Source: Heterocephalus glaber
Lineage: Eukaryota > Chordata > Mammalia > Rodentia > Bathyergidae
Reading direction: 5' to 3'
NCBI RefSeq assembly: GCF_000247695.1
Contig: NW_004624842.1
Span: 3,115,683 to 3,179,682, forward strand
Length of the DNA: 64,000 bases
Shown here: positions 20,936-32,065 of the stretch, piece by piece
Layout: each line of letters begins with the position of its first letter
Numbering within the stretch: the first letter of the stretch is position 1
Program-made: the position numbers and the translations under genes
The notes under the pieces: generated by a model
The model's database searches: none
Seen by the model: the letters and a program-made list of their open reading frames with translations, nothing else
What the model was told of the DNA's origin: nothing

Positions 20936-22325
20936 GTCTGAAAAGAGCTGTGCAGGCAGAGAGGAGTGAGCAGGGGGAGTGTGTTCCCTCTCTGGGCCTC
21001 ACCAGGGTGGTGCAAGTGCCCCCAGGTCCTCTCAGAGCCAGCACTACAGCAGACACTCCGCTCCAGGGGAGCCTGCCAAGGGTGGGAGGTGTACAGGCAG
21101 ACCCAGCCCAAACTGCATGGCATGTGGCCTTGGCCATGTCCCCTTCCCCTTCATCTCCTGGGGCTGACTCAAAGCTACCAGTGGTGCCTGACTCATTACT
21201 TTGGTGACAGCTAATTATGCCACCCCCTCCACCCGCTGGATCGCAATACCTGCAACAGGGCCCCTTACCAGGCCAGCCTCCCGACAGCCCAAGCAGCCAG
21301 GCCTCACCCCAGGCCTTGCCCCTCACTCTGGGCCAGAGGCTGGAGGAGGCCCATCTAGGAAGTAGCTCCTCCCTCTTCTCCCTCCCTCAGCCCTGCAACC
21401 AGGGACTCAGAGCCACACCCCTCATCTGATGTGGCCATTTCTTTGGCCATAGGGGTCAAGGTGAATGAGGCTGGGAGGACCCCTGACCTAGACTGGGGAT
21501 CGTGCCTGGGCATGGGCTGTGATTGTAGGTTCCCTGGTGCTTCCTCCCTGAGCTGCTCCACTCCCCACCACCGCGTGCCATGGGAGGGTGAATCACTGAA
21601 GCTTGGCACATGCAGATAGAGCTGCTACTCCCTGACTGCAACTGTGCACAGGCGAGTCACAGGAGAGGCTGGGGCAGCACCAGCACAGCCCTCAGTGCGC
21701 ATGTGTGTGGGCGGCTAAGGGCCATCCCCTCTGTCCCATCCTTACTTCCAGAACAGGCAGAATTTCCCAAGAGGGAGACAGTGCAGACGGGTGGCAGAAA
21801 AGGGGGGACCAGACACGGGATATGGGGGACCCCTACTCCACTCCTACTTGGGACTGTTCCCAGAGAGGATGTTGGGAACTTAGGACTGTGGAGGTAGCTG
21901 GCAGGGGCAGGGTTTATTAGCATATTCATGGTGAGCTGCCACCCACAATATGCTCCGGCTACTCCAAGCACCCCATTCCAGCTCTGGTCCTCAGCTGTTT
22001 CTGCCATTGGCTCCTTCCCTCCCTCTGCCTTCCCTGCTAGGCCAGAATCTACACTCTTCCCCAGGTCTGGCACTCTGGGCTCTCTGAGACCTGTTTTCAT
22101 CTGCCATTCCCACACTGACAACTTTGTTGGAGCTGTGGACCCCAAGCAAAGGCAGCCCACAGGTGCACCCCCTTGCAGTCTACCTCAGACACCACTACAC
22201 AGTTCCTGCAAATGTCCCCAACTGGAGCTTGTGCCCCCATCCCCTCCATGTCCACACCAGCGGCCAGAGTGAGCATGCTAGAGGATCACACAGGCTCCTG
22301 CTTCAAACACTCCATCCCCCACACT
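20936..22325. other. Unique GC-rich sequence
   Basis: No repeat or coding exon recognised over about 1.4 kb. The 192-codon reverse frame at 20748-21326 carries no domain and overlaps four other frames. Two AP-1 consensus sites lie at 21165-21171 and 21189-21195. Confidence 0.4.
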
Positions 22326-22402
22326 GCTTTTTTTATTTTGTCCCCTGCCTCAGCCTCCCAAGTGCTGGGATAACAGGTGTGTGCCACTGCACCAGGATAC
22401 CC
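22326..22402 (-). mobile_element. B1 SINE 5' half, reverse
   Basis: 'cctgcctcagcctcccaagtg', 'ctgggataacaggtgtgtgcc' match the reversed B1 left part. The right half of B1 is missing. Confidence 0.85.
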
Positions 22403-22504
22403 TCCACTGCTACTGAGCTAAAGTCTCCAATGTTTCTGTAGCCATTGAGTCCCCACCCCCCGCAGCCACCTCCCGCTGGCTCTTGGTGGGGCGTCAGTGT
22501 GCCA

Positions 22505-22805
22505 GTCTTCACATTTGCCCTGCTCCCTTCAGCCTCAGTATCTTTGCCCAGAAGGGAATTCCCTCCTCTTCGCCTGGGAAGCTGTCAATCATTCTTCAGA
22601 GTTTAGCTCAAATGACACTTCCCTAGGGATAACCTCCTAAACCCTGACCAGCCTGGCACCCTCCTGTTTATTGGCTGGTTGTACTTAATTATTTCTGTGG
22701 TCATTTGATGACTCCCCACTGGACTGGGAGCTCCCTGAGGGCACAGACCAGGCCACCCTGGGCCTTACACACAGGTGGTGCTCAATAAATGTTTACTAAA
22801 TGACT
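22505..22805 (+). mobile_element. L2 LINE 3' end
   Basis: 'gtttagctcaaatgacactt', 'tgtttattggctggttg', 'tgggagctccctgagggc' and 'gtgctcaataaatgtttact' give an almost complete L2 3' end. Confidence 0.9.
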
Positions 22806-24319
22806 GGTAGTTTTCACTATAGTTCTAGCAGCTTCCAGATGGGCCTCCCTGCCACCTCCTGACTCATGGCTGCATGCCCAGCTCCCTGCAGCCAACGCTG
22901 TGCTCCCCATACATGTCCAGTGCACCACACACAGCTGAAAGTACTTCCTCCCCGATCCGCCCTCCCAGCTTCCTGGGCAGCCGAGGACCATGAGGGTCAA
23001 GAGCTTAGGCTACGTGCTACACACCTCATGGGCCACCAGGCCACGGCTGGACCCATGCCTTCTGGGCTCCCGAGCCCAATCCTCCTTCCTCTCCCCTCTG
23101 AGAACCTCAGCTTCCTCACTCTTGGATAGGCCAAGCTCCATCTCCCTTGCCACAGTGATGAGGTTAAAAGGAGACAGGGTGATTGTGGGTGCCTAACAGG
23201 CCTGGAATCCATGGAAGGGAGTCCTGGCTACCCCCTCAATCCTAACCCAGGGGAGGCCTTCTTACATTGGAAGAGGTGGAAAGGGCACAAGGGTCCCTCA
23301 CAGGGACACAGGTTGTGGTGGGGTCAGCCTGGGCTTAAAACCTCCTGGCAGAGAGGTGCTCCCTTCAGAGGGGAGATAGGTCTCTCAGCTCCCTCCTCTG
23401 TTGCAGCATTGCACCCTTAGGACCCAGAGTCAGGAAACCTCAGGAGGAGGGGCCAGTGGAGCTCAACCCCATCCCCTAATCACCAGGCCAGCTCTCTTTG
23501 GTAAGGAGTGGCTTGGGCCTCCCTCTCTACCTGGACCTTCTTCCTTCCCTCTCCTCCAGCTGTTTGGCAAATGCCTGCTCATTCCTGCCTTCTCTGCACC
23601 TCCCCCAGTAGTCCCACCCCCTCCACCACTTCTTAAAGCTCTCCCCAGCCCCGCACCCCCCAGCATGGCACTGGGTGCAATATCATTTGAATGAATCCTT
23701 GGGTGAGTGGGCATCACCTCTAAAACACTGTCCACTCTAGCTTTGTCTCAGGGCTAGATCCAGCCTGACCTCCGGTGGGCATGAGAATCAAGCAGGGTTC
23801 AGTCTGAGCTTTGTCCCTTAGAAGGAGCTGATGCTCTCTGTGAGCCTCTCCTTCTAATCTGAAGCATGGGTTTGGGGTCTCTATCGAGCGTGGAGAGAAA
23901 AGCTCTGCGGCTGAGTCACATCCACTCTCTACCAACTCTCCGGCTCCCACACTGTATCTGCCTCTTCTGTGTCCCCAAGTTCAAAAGCTCCCAATGAGCT
24001 GTCAGGAAGAGGCAAGGGTGTGGGCACAGCAGGGAGGGCAGAGACAGAGACTGCAAGATGGCAGAGCCTGAGCAGGTGTGCCATCTCCAAAGCAGGCAGG
24101 AACAAAGTTGGACTGATGCCCACTCTGGTTGGACACAATGCCATGATCCAGCACAGCACACTGAGGAAATGACAGAAACCAGAGGAGCGGAGAAGCTGCT
24201 GGGGGGCCTCCCTAAGGGCAGAATGCAGTTCTTAGTTCCCTCCCAGGACTGCTGGACCCCATTCTTCTCTCTCAGTCCCAAGCATATGCCACAGGCCAGA
24301 AGTCACGGAAGATGGGTGA
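22806..24319. other. Unique GC-rich sequence
   Basis: No family or exon recognised over about 1.5 kb. Overlapping frames of 70-121 codons on both strands look random. Confidence 0.4.
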
Positions 24320-24640
24320 GCAAAACACACACGGTTGCTGGACCCTGAAGTCCAATGGGAGAGATGGAAATTAGACAAACAAATGTGACAAATGTGTAAT
24401 ATGTAGGATGTGATCACTGCCATGAGCCAAAATAAAGCAGGATAAAGGGCAAAATCAGGGACTCTTTGAGAAGGCAACATTTGAACTCAGGCCTGAGGGA
24501 GGAAGCCTTGTAGATATCTGGGGACAGAGTCCCAGAAAGGGGGAATAGCAAATGCAAAAGTCCTGGGGTAGACATGTGATACTAAGGGAGCTACCAATAC
24601 TGGTCAAGGGAACAGCACAGGATGGGGTGTCAGTAAGTGG
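24320..24640 (-). mobile_element. L2 LINE fragment, reverse
   Basis: 'tttgagaaggcaacatttg', 'aactcaggcctgagggagg' and 'gcaaatgcaaaagtcctgggg' are reversed L2 motifs. Confidence 0.8.
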
Positions 24641-24654
24641 GAACTGGGTGTCCT

Positions 24655-24745
24655 TGGAGGCCAATAGGTTTAGCTCTATAGCCTTTGTCTCCTTATCTGT
24701 CAAGTGGGCATGGAAAGATGGCAGAGATGGTTGTGAGGGTGGAAA
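24655..24745 (+). mobile_element. MIR SINE fragment
   Basis: 'ctttgtctccttatctgtcaag' and 'gcagagatggttgtgagg' match the MIR 3' half. Confidence 0.6.
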
Positions 24746-25047
24746 CAGAAGCAATCAGTGGAGAAAGCTCCCTGCAGCACCGCGCAGCACACACATACAC
24801 TAGGTGTTCTAGGATGTGGACTGGACTAGCAGACTGTGAAGGGAACAGCTCCAGAGTTGGAGGAGAGCGCTGGCCACAGGGCAGGAGCAGCTATTTGAAA
24901 CAAAACTCCTGCAAAGTGCTGCAGTCTTTCTGTTGATGGCATTTCTCTGTGATCGGGTCTGCTGGATTCGGTGATCCCATGTTTTCAAATCCTGGAGCAA
25001 ACTAGTCACTAAACACATGGAGATAAGCCCCTAAGAAGAAATGTTCA

Positions 25048-25118
25048 GCAAGGGATGTGGTTTAGTGGTACAGAGCATGAAGAGCCCCTGGGTTCAATCT
25101 CCAATATCACCAAAAAGA
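25048..25118 (+). mobile_element. ID SINE, old type
   Basis: 'gcaagggatgtggtttagtgg', 'tacagagcatgaagagcccc' and 'tgggttcaatctccaatatc' resemble the older common rodent ID, not the young GGTACC type. Confidence 0.7.
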
Positions 25119-25132
25119 AAAGACGAGTAGGT

Positions 25133-25226
25133 GAGAGAAGGGAAGGGAAGGGAAGGGAAGGGAAGGGAAGGGAAGGGAAGGGAAGGGAAGGGAAGAGAAG
25201 AGAAGGGAAGAGAAGGGAAGAGAAGG
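25133..25226 (+). repeat. (GGGAA)n purine-only microsatellite
   Basis: 94 consecutive A/G residues, mostly GGGAA units turning into GAGAAGGGAA variants at the right. It probably grew from the tail of the ID element just upstream. Confidence 0.95.
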
Positions 25227-25229
25227 TTT

Positions 25230-25405
25230 GAGCAGCTTGGGGGACATAGACCCCAGGGATGAGTCAGGCAAGGCTTTCCAGAAGAGGCAGATCTAGGAGC
25301 ATGTCCAGGTGACCAAGCAGTGAAGGAAGCTTCCAAAGATGGGGAGACAGCATGTGCAAGGGAAAGAAGGGGGCAAGACTGGTGAGCGTTTGGAGATATG
25401 AGATG
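25230..25405 (-). mobile_element. L2 LINE fragment, reverse
   Basis: 'gtcaggcaaggctttccag', 'gaagcttccaaagatgggg' and 'cagcatgtgcaagggaaag' are reversed L2 motifs. Confidence 0.6.
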
Positions 25406-25449
25406 AGGGGAGAGGGGACAGGGAAGGCAGTGACAACACGGGATGTGAG

Positions 25450-25722
25450 ATCATGTTTACAGAGCACTTACTATGTGCTGGGCTCAACTACACAGCCTCA
25501 CCTGAATCTTGATAGTCACAATATTATACCCCCCATTTATGGAGTGTTCAACATGGCACAGATACTTGGACCATCTCTGTATTCCTCTTAGTCCTACAAG
25601 GCAGGAATTCAGCATTCCCATTTTATAGGTGAGCAAACTGAGGCAGCAGCCATAAAGCAACTTTCCCAAGGTCCTGCAGCCAGTGATTGGCAGATATAAG
25701 ATTTGAACCCAGGTACATCCCC
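25450..25722 (-). mobile_element. MIR SINE, reverse, nearly full length
   Basis: 'acagagcacttactatgtgc', 'ctacaaggcaggaattcagc', 'cccattttataggtgagc', 'aaactgaggcagcagcc' and 'agatttgaacccaggtac' cover MIR from 3' end to tRNA-like part. Confidence 0.8.
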
Positions 25723-26459
25723 TTCCCTCCCAAGCCCGAGGCTTCTGGAAGAGAGGGCACAGAAGGGCTCTGAGAGGAAACTAATGTCACTCACTCTATT
25801 CTGGAAAAATCTTCTGGTGGCACACTGAAGAACTGAGGCCTGACAGTGGCTACTGCCAGTCTCCACAGCAGAACCCCCTGCCTTAGTCTCCCCCTGAAGG
25901 AGCCAAAGGCCTCAGCTCAGAAGCTTCAACTCTGTAAGGGGTGAGGTGAGTGCTTGGCGAGGCCTCCTCCCACCCACCCCAGGGGCTCAGGTGCTACCTC
26001 CAACCTGCAGCTTTAATTAAAAGTCCTTTTCAAACCATTAGCAGCAATATAATAAAACCCCAAATAGGAACAATAAAGCAGTAGACTGTCGGAGAATTAA
26101 AATGGGCACCTGGTGTTCTGCCACCCCTTGGGGGGGTAACTGGCTCAGGAGAGAGGCATGATTTTTGCCTCCAATAGACTTGTCAGTCCCAGACACTGGG
26201 TGGGAGAGGACTGGGGAAAGGAACCATGCTGTCTGGACACTGCCCCTGGGCCACTGTGGGGGATCCTCAGGGGAAGGGCTGTGGCTGCTATGTCTCCAGC
26301 GGCTCCCCTCCCCCAAATCTCAGTAACCAGCATTGCCCACCTCCAAGCTCAGCTGATCTCCCTCCTCTGTCTTCACCCAGCCTGGCACAAAACCAAACTG
26401 GACCCTGGCTTCCACATTCCCAGCCTGTGCTGGTTCAGGTTACCCTCACCTTCCCTAGA
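25723..26459. other. Unique sequence with an AT-rich block
   Basis: No gene. An AT-rich block at 26008-26105 inside GC-rich surroundings contains 'tttaattaaaag' and 'agcaatataataaaacc' and matches no repeat I know; it is a candidate conserved non-coding element. Confidence 0.35.
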
Positions 26460-26865
26460 AACAGCAGCAGCCTCCTAGTGCGTTCTCCACATCCACTTGG
26501 GCCCCTGCTGTACCCACAGAGTACTTTCTGAACTATAAACCAAACCTGGTCTCCATGATCCCCCTCCATGGCTTCCCACTTCCTCTGGCTAGCCCCTTGC
26601 CCTGGCTTCACACCCTTCTCTCCTTAGTGCCCTGAGCAACCCAGCCATTCTCACCTCAGAGCCTTGCACAGAAAAGTAAACGATCCCGGCAGCACACACC
26701 TTCTTGATCAGATCCCTCTCAGTAAAGCTCAGAGTCAATAACAGCCCTCCAAGCCTCTGATAACTCCCCGGCCTTCAAAGCTCCAATTATTCTTTTCCAC
26801 ATTGTATTTTCATCAATTCCTAGCACTGTACCTCCTACATGGTAAGTGCTAGATCCACGCTTGGT
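26460..26865 (+). mobile_element. L2 LINE fragment
   Basis: 'ctccatggcttcccacttcc', 'ctcagagccttgcacag', 'ttcttgatcagatccctctc' and 'tagcactgtacctcctac' track the L2 3' region. Confidence 0.65.
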
Positions 26866-27149
26866 GACCTCCCTTCTATCCACAGAGTACTGCCCTTCCT
26901 TCCTGCAGTCCAAGGAGTCAGCACTCCCCAGTTATCTGGTTGCCCCTGTGAGCAGTACTGTTTGTTCCTTTTTGGCTGTGAGAAGGTGGGAAGGGGCAAT
27001 GGTTTTCTAACCTCCCTGTGTTTCCTGTTGCTAGTACCCCTAAAGCCAGGTCCCATGAGCTTCCTAAGCCTTTACCTTAACTCCATATTGTAGGCACTGG
27101 GGAAGATGGTCTCTAGGATTTCAGAGCTATGTTTTTGCCCATTTGGCAG

Positions 27150-27450
27150 ATACCTGTTGGCACCTTGTTGGTGCCAGCCCTGAGCCAGGTTCACAGAATC
27201 TAGATGCGGGGACCCACCTGCAGGGGGCTGTCAGGCTAGTGGAAGACACCTGGCTAGGAAATACAGTAGGATGTGCGGAATAAAGGAGTGGAGTGGTTTG
27301 AGTGTGGTCTACACAGCCACACATGCACCCAAATTTTTACCCTACCACTCGCTATGTGACCATGGGCAACTGACCCCACCTCTCTGGGCCTCAGTTTCCT
27401 CATGAACATGTGAGACAATCCTGCCTCACACTATGATTCAAAGCTGCAAC
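27150..27450. mobile_element. L2 (reverse) then MIR (forward)
   Basis: 27150-27290 resembles a reversed L2 3' end (acctgttggcaccttgttgg ... agtggaagacacc). 27310-27450 is a forward MIR (ctatgtgaccatgggcaac, tctgggcctcagtttcctc). Confidence 0.6.
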
Positions 27451-27777
27451 CTGGGCAAAGCCCAAAGCCCAATAACCAGTGCATTGAGAGCAGCTGTGGG
27501 GGCTGATAGGGCGGGAAGATGGACAAGGGCAGGAGTGGTTTCTTCAGGGACAGCTTCTGAGAGGAGGCAGCACTGGCACCAAGCCTTGAAGAATGCACGA
27601 GAGTCCATGTGCCTAAAGGGGTCACCTGGCAGAGAGTTGTGGTGACTGGAAAGGAGTGGGGAGCTGAGAGCAGACAGTCACTGCTTCGGCCCTGGAGACA
27701 CTGCTGCGAGGAGCCTGGAAGGCCCCCAGCCTGCGGACAGGTTTTTGTTTTCTGGGTTTTAAAAATATCCCTTTAGC
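27451..27777. other. Unique or diverged L2 sequence
   Basis: Weak reversed-L2 similarity near 27520-27600; otherwise unassigned. Confidence 0.3.
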
Positions 27778-28165
27778 TGGTGTATTGGTCAACTGGTTTA
27801 TTTGGCTCAAGGCTTCAGAGATTTTAGTCCATGGTCAGCTGGTTCCATTGCTGTGGGTCTGAGGTGAGGCAGAACATCATGGCAGATGGGTGTGGTGGAG
27901 CAAAGCTGCTCATCTCATGGGTGCTAGGCAGCAGAGAGCAGGAAAATAGCTCCAGAGAAGAAGAGGCCAGGACCAGATACAGTCTCTAAGGTCACATGCC
28001 CATGACCCACTTCTTTCAACTGGAGCCTACCTCATAATAGCCCCTTCATCTGTGAACTCATGGGTGAGTTAACTCATTGATGAGGTCAGTGCCCTTGCAA
28101 TCCAATCACCCCTCCAGGAGTCTCTTAATCTAGTCAAGTTAACAACTGAGATTAACTGGGACAGC
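27778..28165 (-). mobile_element. MaLR-like LTR, reverse
   Basis: Same family as 39389-39792: 'ttggctcaaggcttcagag', 'tccatggtcagctggttcc', 'ggtgaggcagaacatcatgg', 'gcaaagctgctcatctcatg' and 'ttgatgaggtcagtgccc'. A deletion near 27790 removed part of its end. No internal retroviral genes are attached, so it is a solo LTR remnant. Confidence 0.75.
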
Positions 28166-28176
28166 TGGTGATGAAA

Positions 28177-28237
28177 GGGGAGGCATGCCTTCCTAGCATG
28201 CCAATGGCCCTGGGTTCAATCCCCAGCACCACTGCCA
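28177..28237 (+). mobile_element. ID SINE 3' part, old type
   Basis: 'gcatgccttcctagcatgcc', 'tggccctgggttcaatcccc' and 'agcacc' match the older rodent ID; the 5' A-box part is missing. Confidence 0.75.
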
Positions 28238-28814
28238 CCCATTCCTTGATTAACTTCTTAGGATGAAATGTTTCAAACATCCACAAATACAGTGGTTAAA
28301 GCTGCATTTTAAACCAGGTGAGTAGGCTGCACTGACACCTGGGTAGTCTCACTGTGCCCTTGCCCTTGAAACCCTGCCCTTCACCCTCCATGACCCCAGA
28401 GTGGGACCAGATGGCCTCAGAATCTGCTGTAAGGCCAGACACTCTGCAGCCCACACCTTCCCCAACCAACTAGGCAGGACAAATGTTCATTTGTTAGAGT
28501 TGGAAGTAGCATCTCTTTTACTAGCTAGTGTAAAAAAAGAGAGAGAAGGAGGAAAAAATAAGTCTTTTTCCAGCCAGACTACATTTCCTGCCTCTGAGAG
28601 GGTGAGAATTTGCTCTTGGAAGGAAATAAAGCGTCTCCTGTCTGGAGCTTCCTCTTTGAAGCCCCATGAATATACATGGTGACAGGCAGACAGCTTTGAG
28701 ATGCTAACAAGCCTGCCTCACCTTGGGAAATTGGGGTCACTGGCTTTGAGGGGGCCCTGACTGGGGGTGGCTGGGGTGGAGAGGAGGTGTTGGGAGAGAC
28801 TGGAGACCCAGGCT
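28238..28814. other. Unique sequence
   Basis: No repeat recognised. The part 28480-28680 is AT-richer, with 'tacatttcctgcc' (ETS-like) and 'gaatatacatgg'; a possible conserved non-coding element. Confidence 0.35.
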
Positions 28815-29112
28815 GGCCCAGCTCAGACTCTGGGCAACTCCTTTCCCCTCTGAGCCTTCACTTTCTTGCCTGCAAAATAGGGACACTCCCTGGGGCTGCC
28901 AGGGACAGAAGATGATGCAAAATGAAGCACCCAGTGTAGCACAGGGTCCACAGCAGGCACTCACTGCATGCTGCTATTTATTTTGCAGAACCTCAGGGCA
29001 AGGGGGGACTACCAAAACAACTGACAGAAGTGGGGAGACCTGGGCGTGGCAAACCCAATCTGGGTTCAAATCCGGGCTTTGCCTGTCACTAGCTTATGTG
29101 TTTGGGCAAGAA
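28815..29112 (+). mobile_element. Two MIR fragments
   Basis: 28815-28980: 'cctctgagccttcactttc', 'tgcaaaatagggacac', 'cagcaggcactcactgc'. 29030-29112: 'aatctgggttcaaatccgg', 'gctttgcctgtcactagc'. The second has the tRNA-like half and the first the 3' half. Confidence 0.65.
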
Positions 29113-29114
29113 AC

Positions 29115-29392
29115 AACACCCTCTGCTCCAGACCTTCAAAAGGCTTTATAACGCTTTGGGTCTCCGCTCAAATGCCGCCACCCCCGACCCCCGCCTCGTG
29201 AAAGTCCTTCTCGATCCCCCAGTAGATCCCTCCCACTTTGTTGTTCTGTACCACAGCATTTATCCTAGCAGCAATTATTTTATTTTTATATTTCATTTAC
29301 CTGCTTCGATCTCTGTGAGGCAGGGGCTACATCTGTCTCTGTGTCACCTAGTAGGTGCTCAGTAAGTATCTGCTGAATGCCTGTGACTGAAT
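29115..29392 (+). mobile_element. L2 LINE 3' end
   Basis: 'gtctccgctcaaatgccgcc', 'gaaagtccttctcgatccc', 'gcatttatcctagcagc', 'gaggcaggggctacatctg' and 'taggtgctcagtaag' are in L2 order. Confidence 0.85.
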
Positions 29393-30019
29393 AAGCCAAA
29401 GCTTCCGTTTCTGCATTAGCCTCTAGTGATGTAGGGAATGCTGCCGCCAAGAAAACCTCCTTCTCTGGCCCCTCCCCCCAGGGACAGAGTGGGGCCTGGC
29501 CCAGGATGGGTGGGCAAGAGGCCAGCACTTGAGTGACCCCTGCCTGGCTCCTAATGCTGCCCAGACTGCAGGTCTAATTGTTACAACTCTGGAGCATAGT
29601 GAGTTAATGAGGCGGATTAATATTCCCATGTTAGTCCCTTTCTCTCCTTGGTCTTTAGGGAGCTACAGAAAGGTAGGCTAGGCTGCAAGGGATGGGTTAC
29701 TGCAGAGCTGGGGTGCCTGAGCCCCATCTAGCCCTGCTGTCTCACCTCTCTCACCATCCTCCCAGCCCCCCAACACTGTGGATCAGCCACAAATGACAGG
29801 GACACTTTGGTGTGTGGGCACTTGACAGGGGACCCATCTATTCTTCCCAAAGTGAAAGTGATCATCCCACTGGTAAGAGGAGGAACCCAAGGCCCAGAGA
29901 GTTGGGGTGTCCTGCCCACAGACCCTGGCTGGGTTGTCTCTCTCTCTCACAGGCCTCATTTCACCAGTTCTGGATTGCTGGCCCCCAACCTCCCCACTTG
30001 GATCAGAATCAAGGCAATG
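29393..30019. other. Unique sequence
   Basis: No family or exon recognised. Around 29570-29640 is a short AT-richer piece with 'tctaattgttacaactc' and 'cggattaatattccc' (homeodomain-like TAAT cores). Confidence 0.35.
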
Positions 30020-30245
30020 AGTGGTGATGATGATAATTGTCATAATAATAGCATGACAACAGCTAACATTACTGCCTACTGGGGCTTATGCTAATAACTA
30101 AAAAGTCCCTGAAACCTAAACAGCCCCACAAGGTAGGTGCCTTTAAATGCCAATTTCATGGGTAAGGAAGCCAAGGCACAGAGAACTGAAGGTACCTGGG
30201 TGAGGTCACATGGTAAGCAGCTCTGACTCTAGAAGCCATAGTCCC
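30020..30245 (-). mobile_element. MIR SINE, reverse
   Basis: 'cataataatagcatgacaac', 'cacaaggtaggtgccttt', 'taaggaagccaaggcacag' and 'gaggtcacatggtaagc' are reversed MIR motifs. Confidence 0.75.
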
Positions 30246-30629
30246 CACAACCTCCACTCATTCCAACCCAGGCTCCAGCTGGGCGGGTCGGCACCTAGAG
30301 CCTCTCCACCACCATGGTCAGAGTGCCCACAAAAGTCTTCCCCTGGACAAGACTGGATGGTGGGACTTCTCACCCCTTCAAAGGGAAGCTCTGGAAGAAT
30401 GGCTTGCCCTGAGTTTTCATTGCCATCATTTCCTCCCTCACAACAAAAGCAATATAAGTTCACGGTAAACAACTGGAGGAAATCAGAACGTCATTTAGAA
30501 GATAAGATTATTCTTCTCCCCGAGATGACCACTTCTGATATCATGGCGAATGTCTCCTAGCCTTTTTATTTTCTATTCATAATCATCATAATGACATCCC
30601 CCAGCCATAGGATTTGCTTTTTCACTTTG
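30246..30629. other. Unique sequence
   Basis: Nothing recognised with confidence. Composition becomes AT-richer towards the L1 nest. Confidence 0.35.
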
Positions 30630-30835
30630 CTAAATGTTTGATCCTGTGCTAAGTATCTTGCGCACATCATTTCATTTAACTCTCAGTACAATCAAATTTT
30701 ATTTACACACATACTTTGCACGTGTGTGTGCACACATCTATTTTACGGATAGAAAACAGGTACAGAGAGGTAAAGTAGTTAGTATAGGGTCACCCAACTG
30801 GTTAATAATACAGCCACATTCAAACTCACAACTAT
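30630..30835 (-). mobile_element. MIR SINE, reverse
   Basis: 'gtgctaagtatcttgcgc', 'catttcatttaactctcag', 'cagagaggtaaagtag' and 'ggtcacccaactggttaa'. A short GTGTGTGTGCACACA palindrome-like stretch lies inside it. Confidence 0.7.
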
Positions 30836-30924
30836 TTCACTCCAATAATTTGAACTGTTTCCTTACAACTTTCTGAAACAGGAATCACCAACCCAATCCA
30901 ACGCAGAAGAAGTCTAAGCTTTGT

Positions 30925-31110
30925 GATAATTCTGTACCAACCTCCAAAAGTGGTCCCAATTTACACTTCTGCCAATAGGGCCTAGGAAGGCCTATTTTGT
31001 CCACATTTTTGCCTACACTGGACTTTACTTTTTAAAAAACCTACCTGTTATGTATGCTAATAAGATGTGCCATTGCTTTTTCCAATGGCATTTCTTTAAT
31101 TTCATTGTCT
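30925..31110 (-). mobile_element. L1M 3' UTR fragment, reverse
   Basis: 'tacacttctgccaatagg', 'ttttgcctacactgg' and 'taagatgtgccattgc' resemble reversed old L1 3' UTR. Confidence 0.45.
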
Positions 31111-31419
31111 TTAGCCTCTGTCTGAAACTGTGACCCAACTTGTTAGAGTCAAATGTTTTGCCAGTCCTATGTTGTCCTACCCTGTTGTCCTATGTGTCAG
31201 CACAAGAGGCACATAGGAGAAGCTGAGTGATCAAGTTAAGGGGCCCACCTTTGACCTTAGAAACAAGTCTTACCTGGACACAGGGTGCCCTGGAATGTAG
31301 GTATCACTCAGCCTACCTGATGGATGAAGAAATTGAGACAGGTGGCCTCCACTAAGTTTTTGATTCTGGCACTTCCTCTCTGTCCCTAACCTGCATTCTG
31401 CTATGTGTAAAATTATTAT
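31111..31419. other. Unique sequence
   Basis: No recognised content between the reversed L1 piece and the L1M nest. Confidence 0.35.
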
Positions 31420-31455
31420 ACATGAAGCTTCAACTCCATATAAGAAATATGAAGA

Positions 31456-31514
31456 TGGCGCCTGCCTCACAAGAGCAAGGTCCCGAGTTCGATCTCCGGT
31501 ACCAAAAAAAAAAA
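31456..31514 (+). mobile_element. ID SINE, 5'-truncated
   Basis: Starts inside the element at 'tggcgcctgcctcac' and continues 'aaggtcccgagttcgatc', 'ggtacc' and poly(A). A perfect 14-bp target duplication (aagaaatatgaaga at 31442-31455 and 31515-31528) shows the truncation occurred during insertion. Confidence 0.93.
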
Positions 31515-31620
31515 AAGAAATATGAAGAGAACTACAGCACGGTAAATCATAATCCAATTGATCAAATTCAGTGGTAAAGAAAAGTCTTATAAGTAGCCAT
31601 TAAAAAAAAATTAAGCTAAA

Positions 31621-31706
31621 GGGCTGGGGATTTAGCTCAGTGGTGCCGCCGCCTTCCTGGAAAGCGCAAGGTCCTGAGTTTGATCCCTGGTACAAAAAAA
31701 AAAAGA
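31621..31706 (+). mobile_element. ID SINE, GGTG/GGTCC class
   Basis: 'gggctggggatttagctcag', 'tggtgccgccgccttcc', 'caaggtcctgagtttgatcc', 'ctggtac' and poly(A). Flanking duplication unclear because both sides are A-rich. Confidence 0.92.
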
Positions 31707-32065
31707 AGCATGCTACATACTGAGGAAAAAAAGATAAGAGTTTTAGCAAATTTTGTGTTAAACCAATGCAATGGAACAATATCTTTAAAGTACTGAAAGA
31801 AAAAAAAATCTGTACATTTGGAATTCTATGTCCAGTAATAGTAACTTAAAAAAAAATGACTTTTTCAGACATGGAATAATGGAAATAATTCATCACCAGC
31901 CGGTCTACACTATAAGAAATGTTAACGTCTTTCAGGCTAAAGGAATATGATACTAGAGAGAAACACAGTTCTGCAAAAAGCAATGAAGCATACTAGAAAT
32001 GGTAACTACATGGAAAAATATATACAATTATTTTTCTCAATACTTCTATCAAAAATAACTGACCA

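Noticed and set aside
20748..21326. 192-codon reverse frame
   Set aside because: No motif; partly over a reversed L2; several overlapping frames on both strands.
30715..30740. Hairpin-like GTGTGTGTGCACACA stretch as a regulatory element
   Set aside because: It is a short TG/CA repeat inside a MIR, common by chance.
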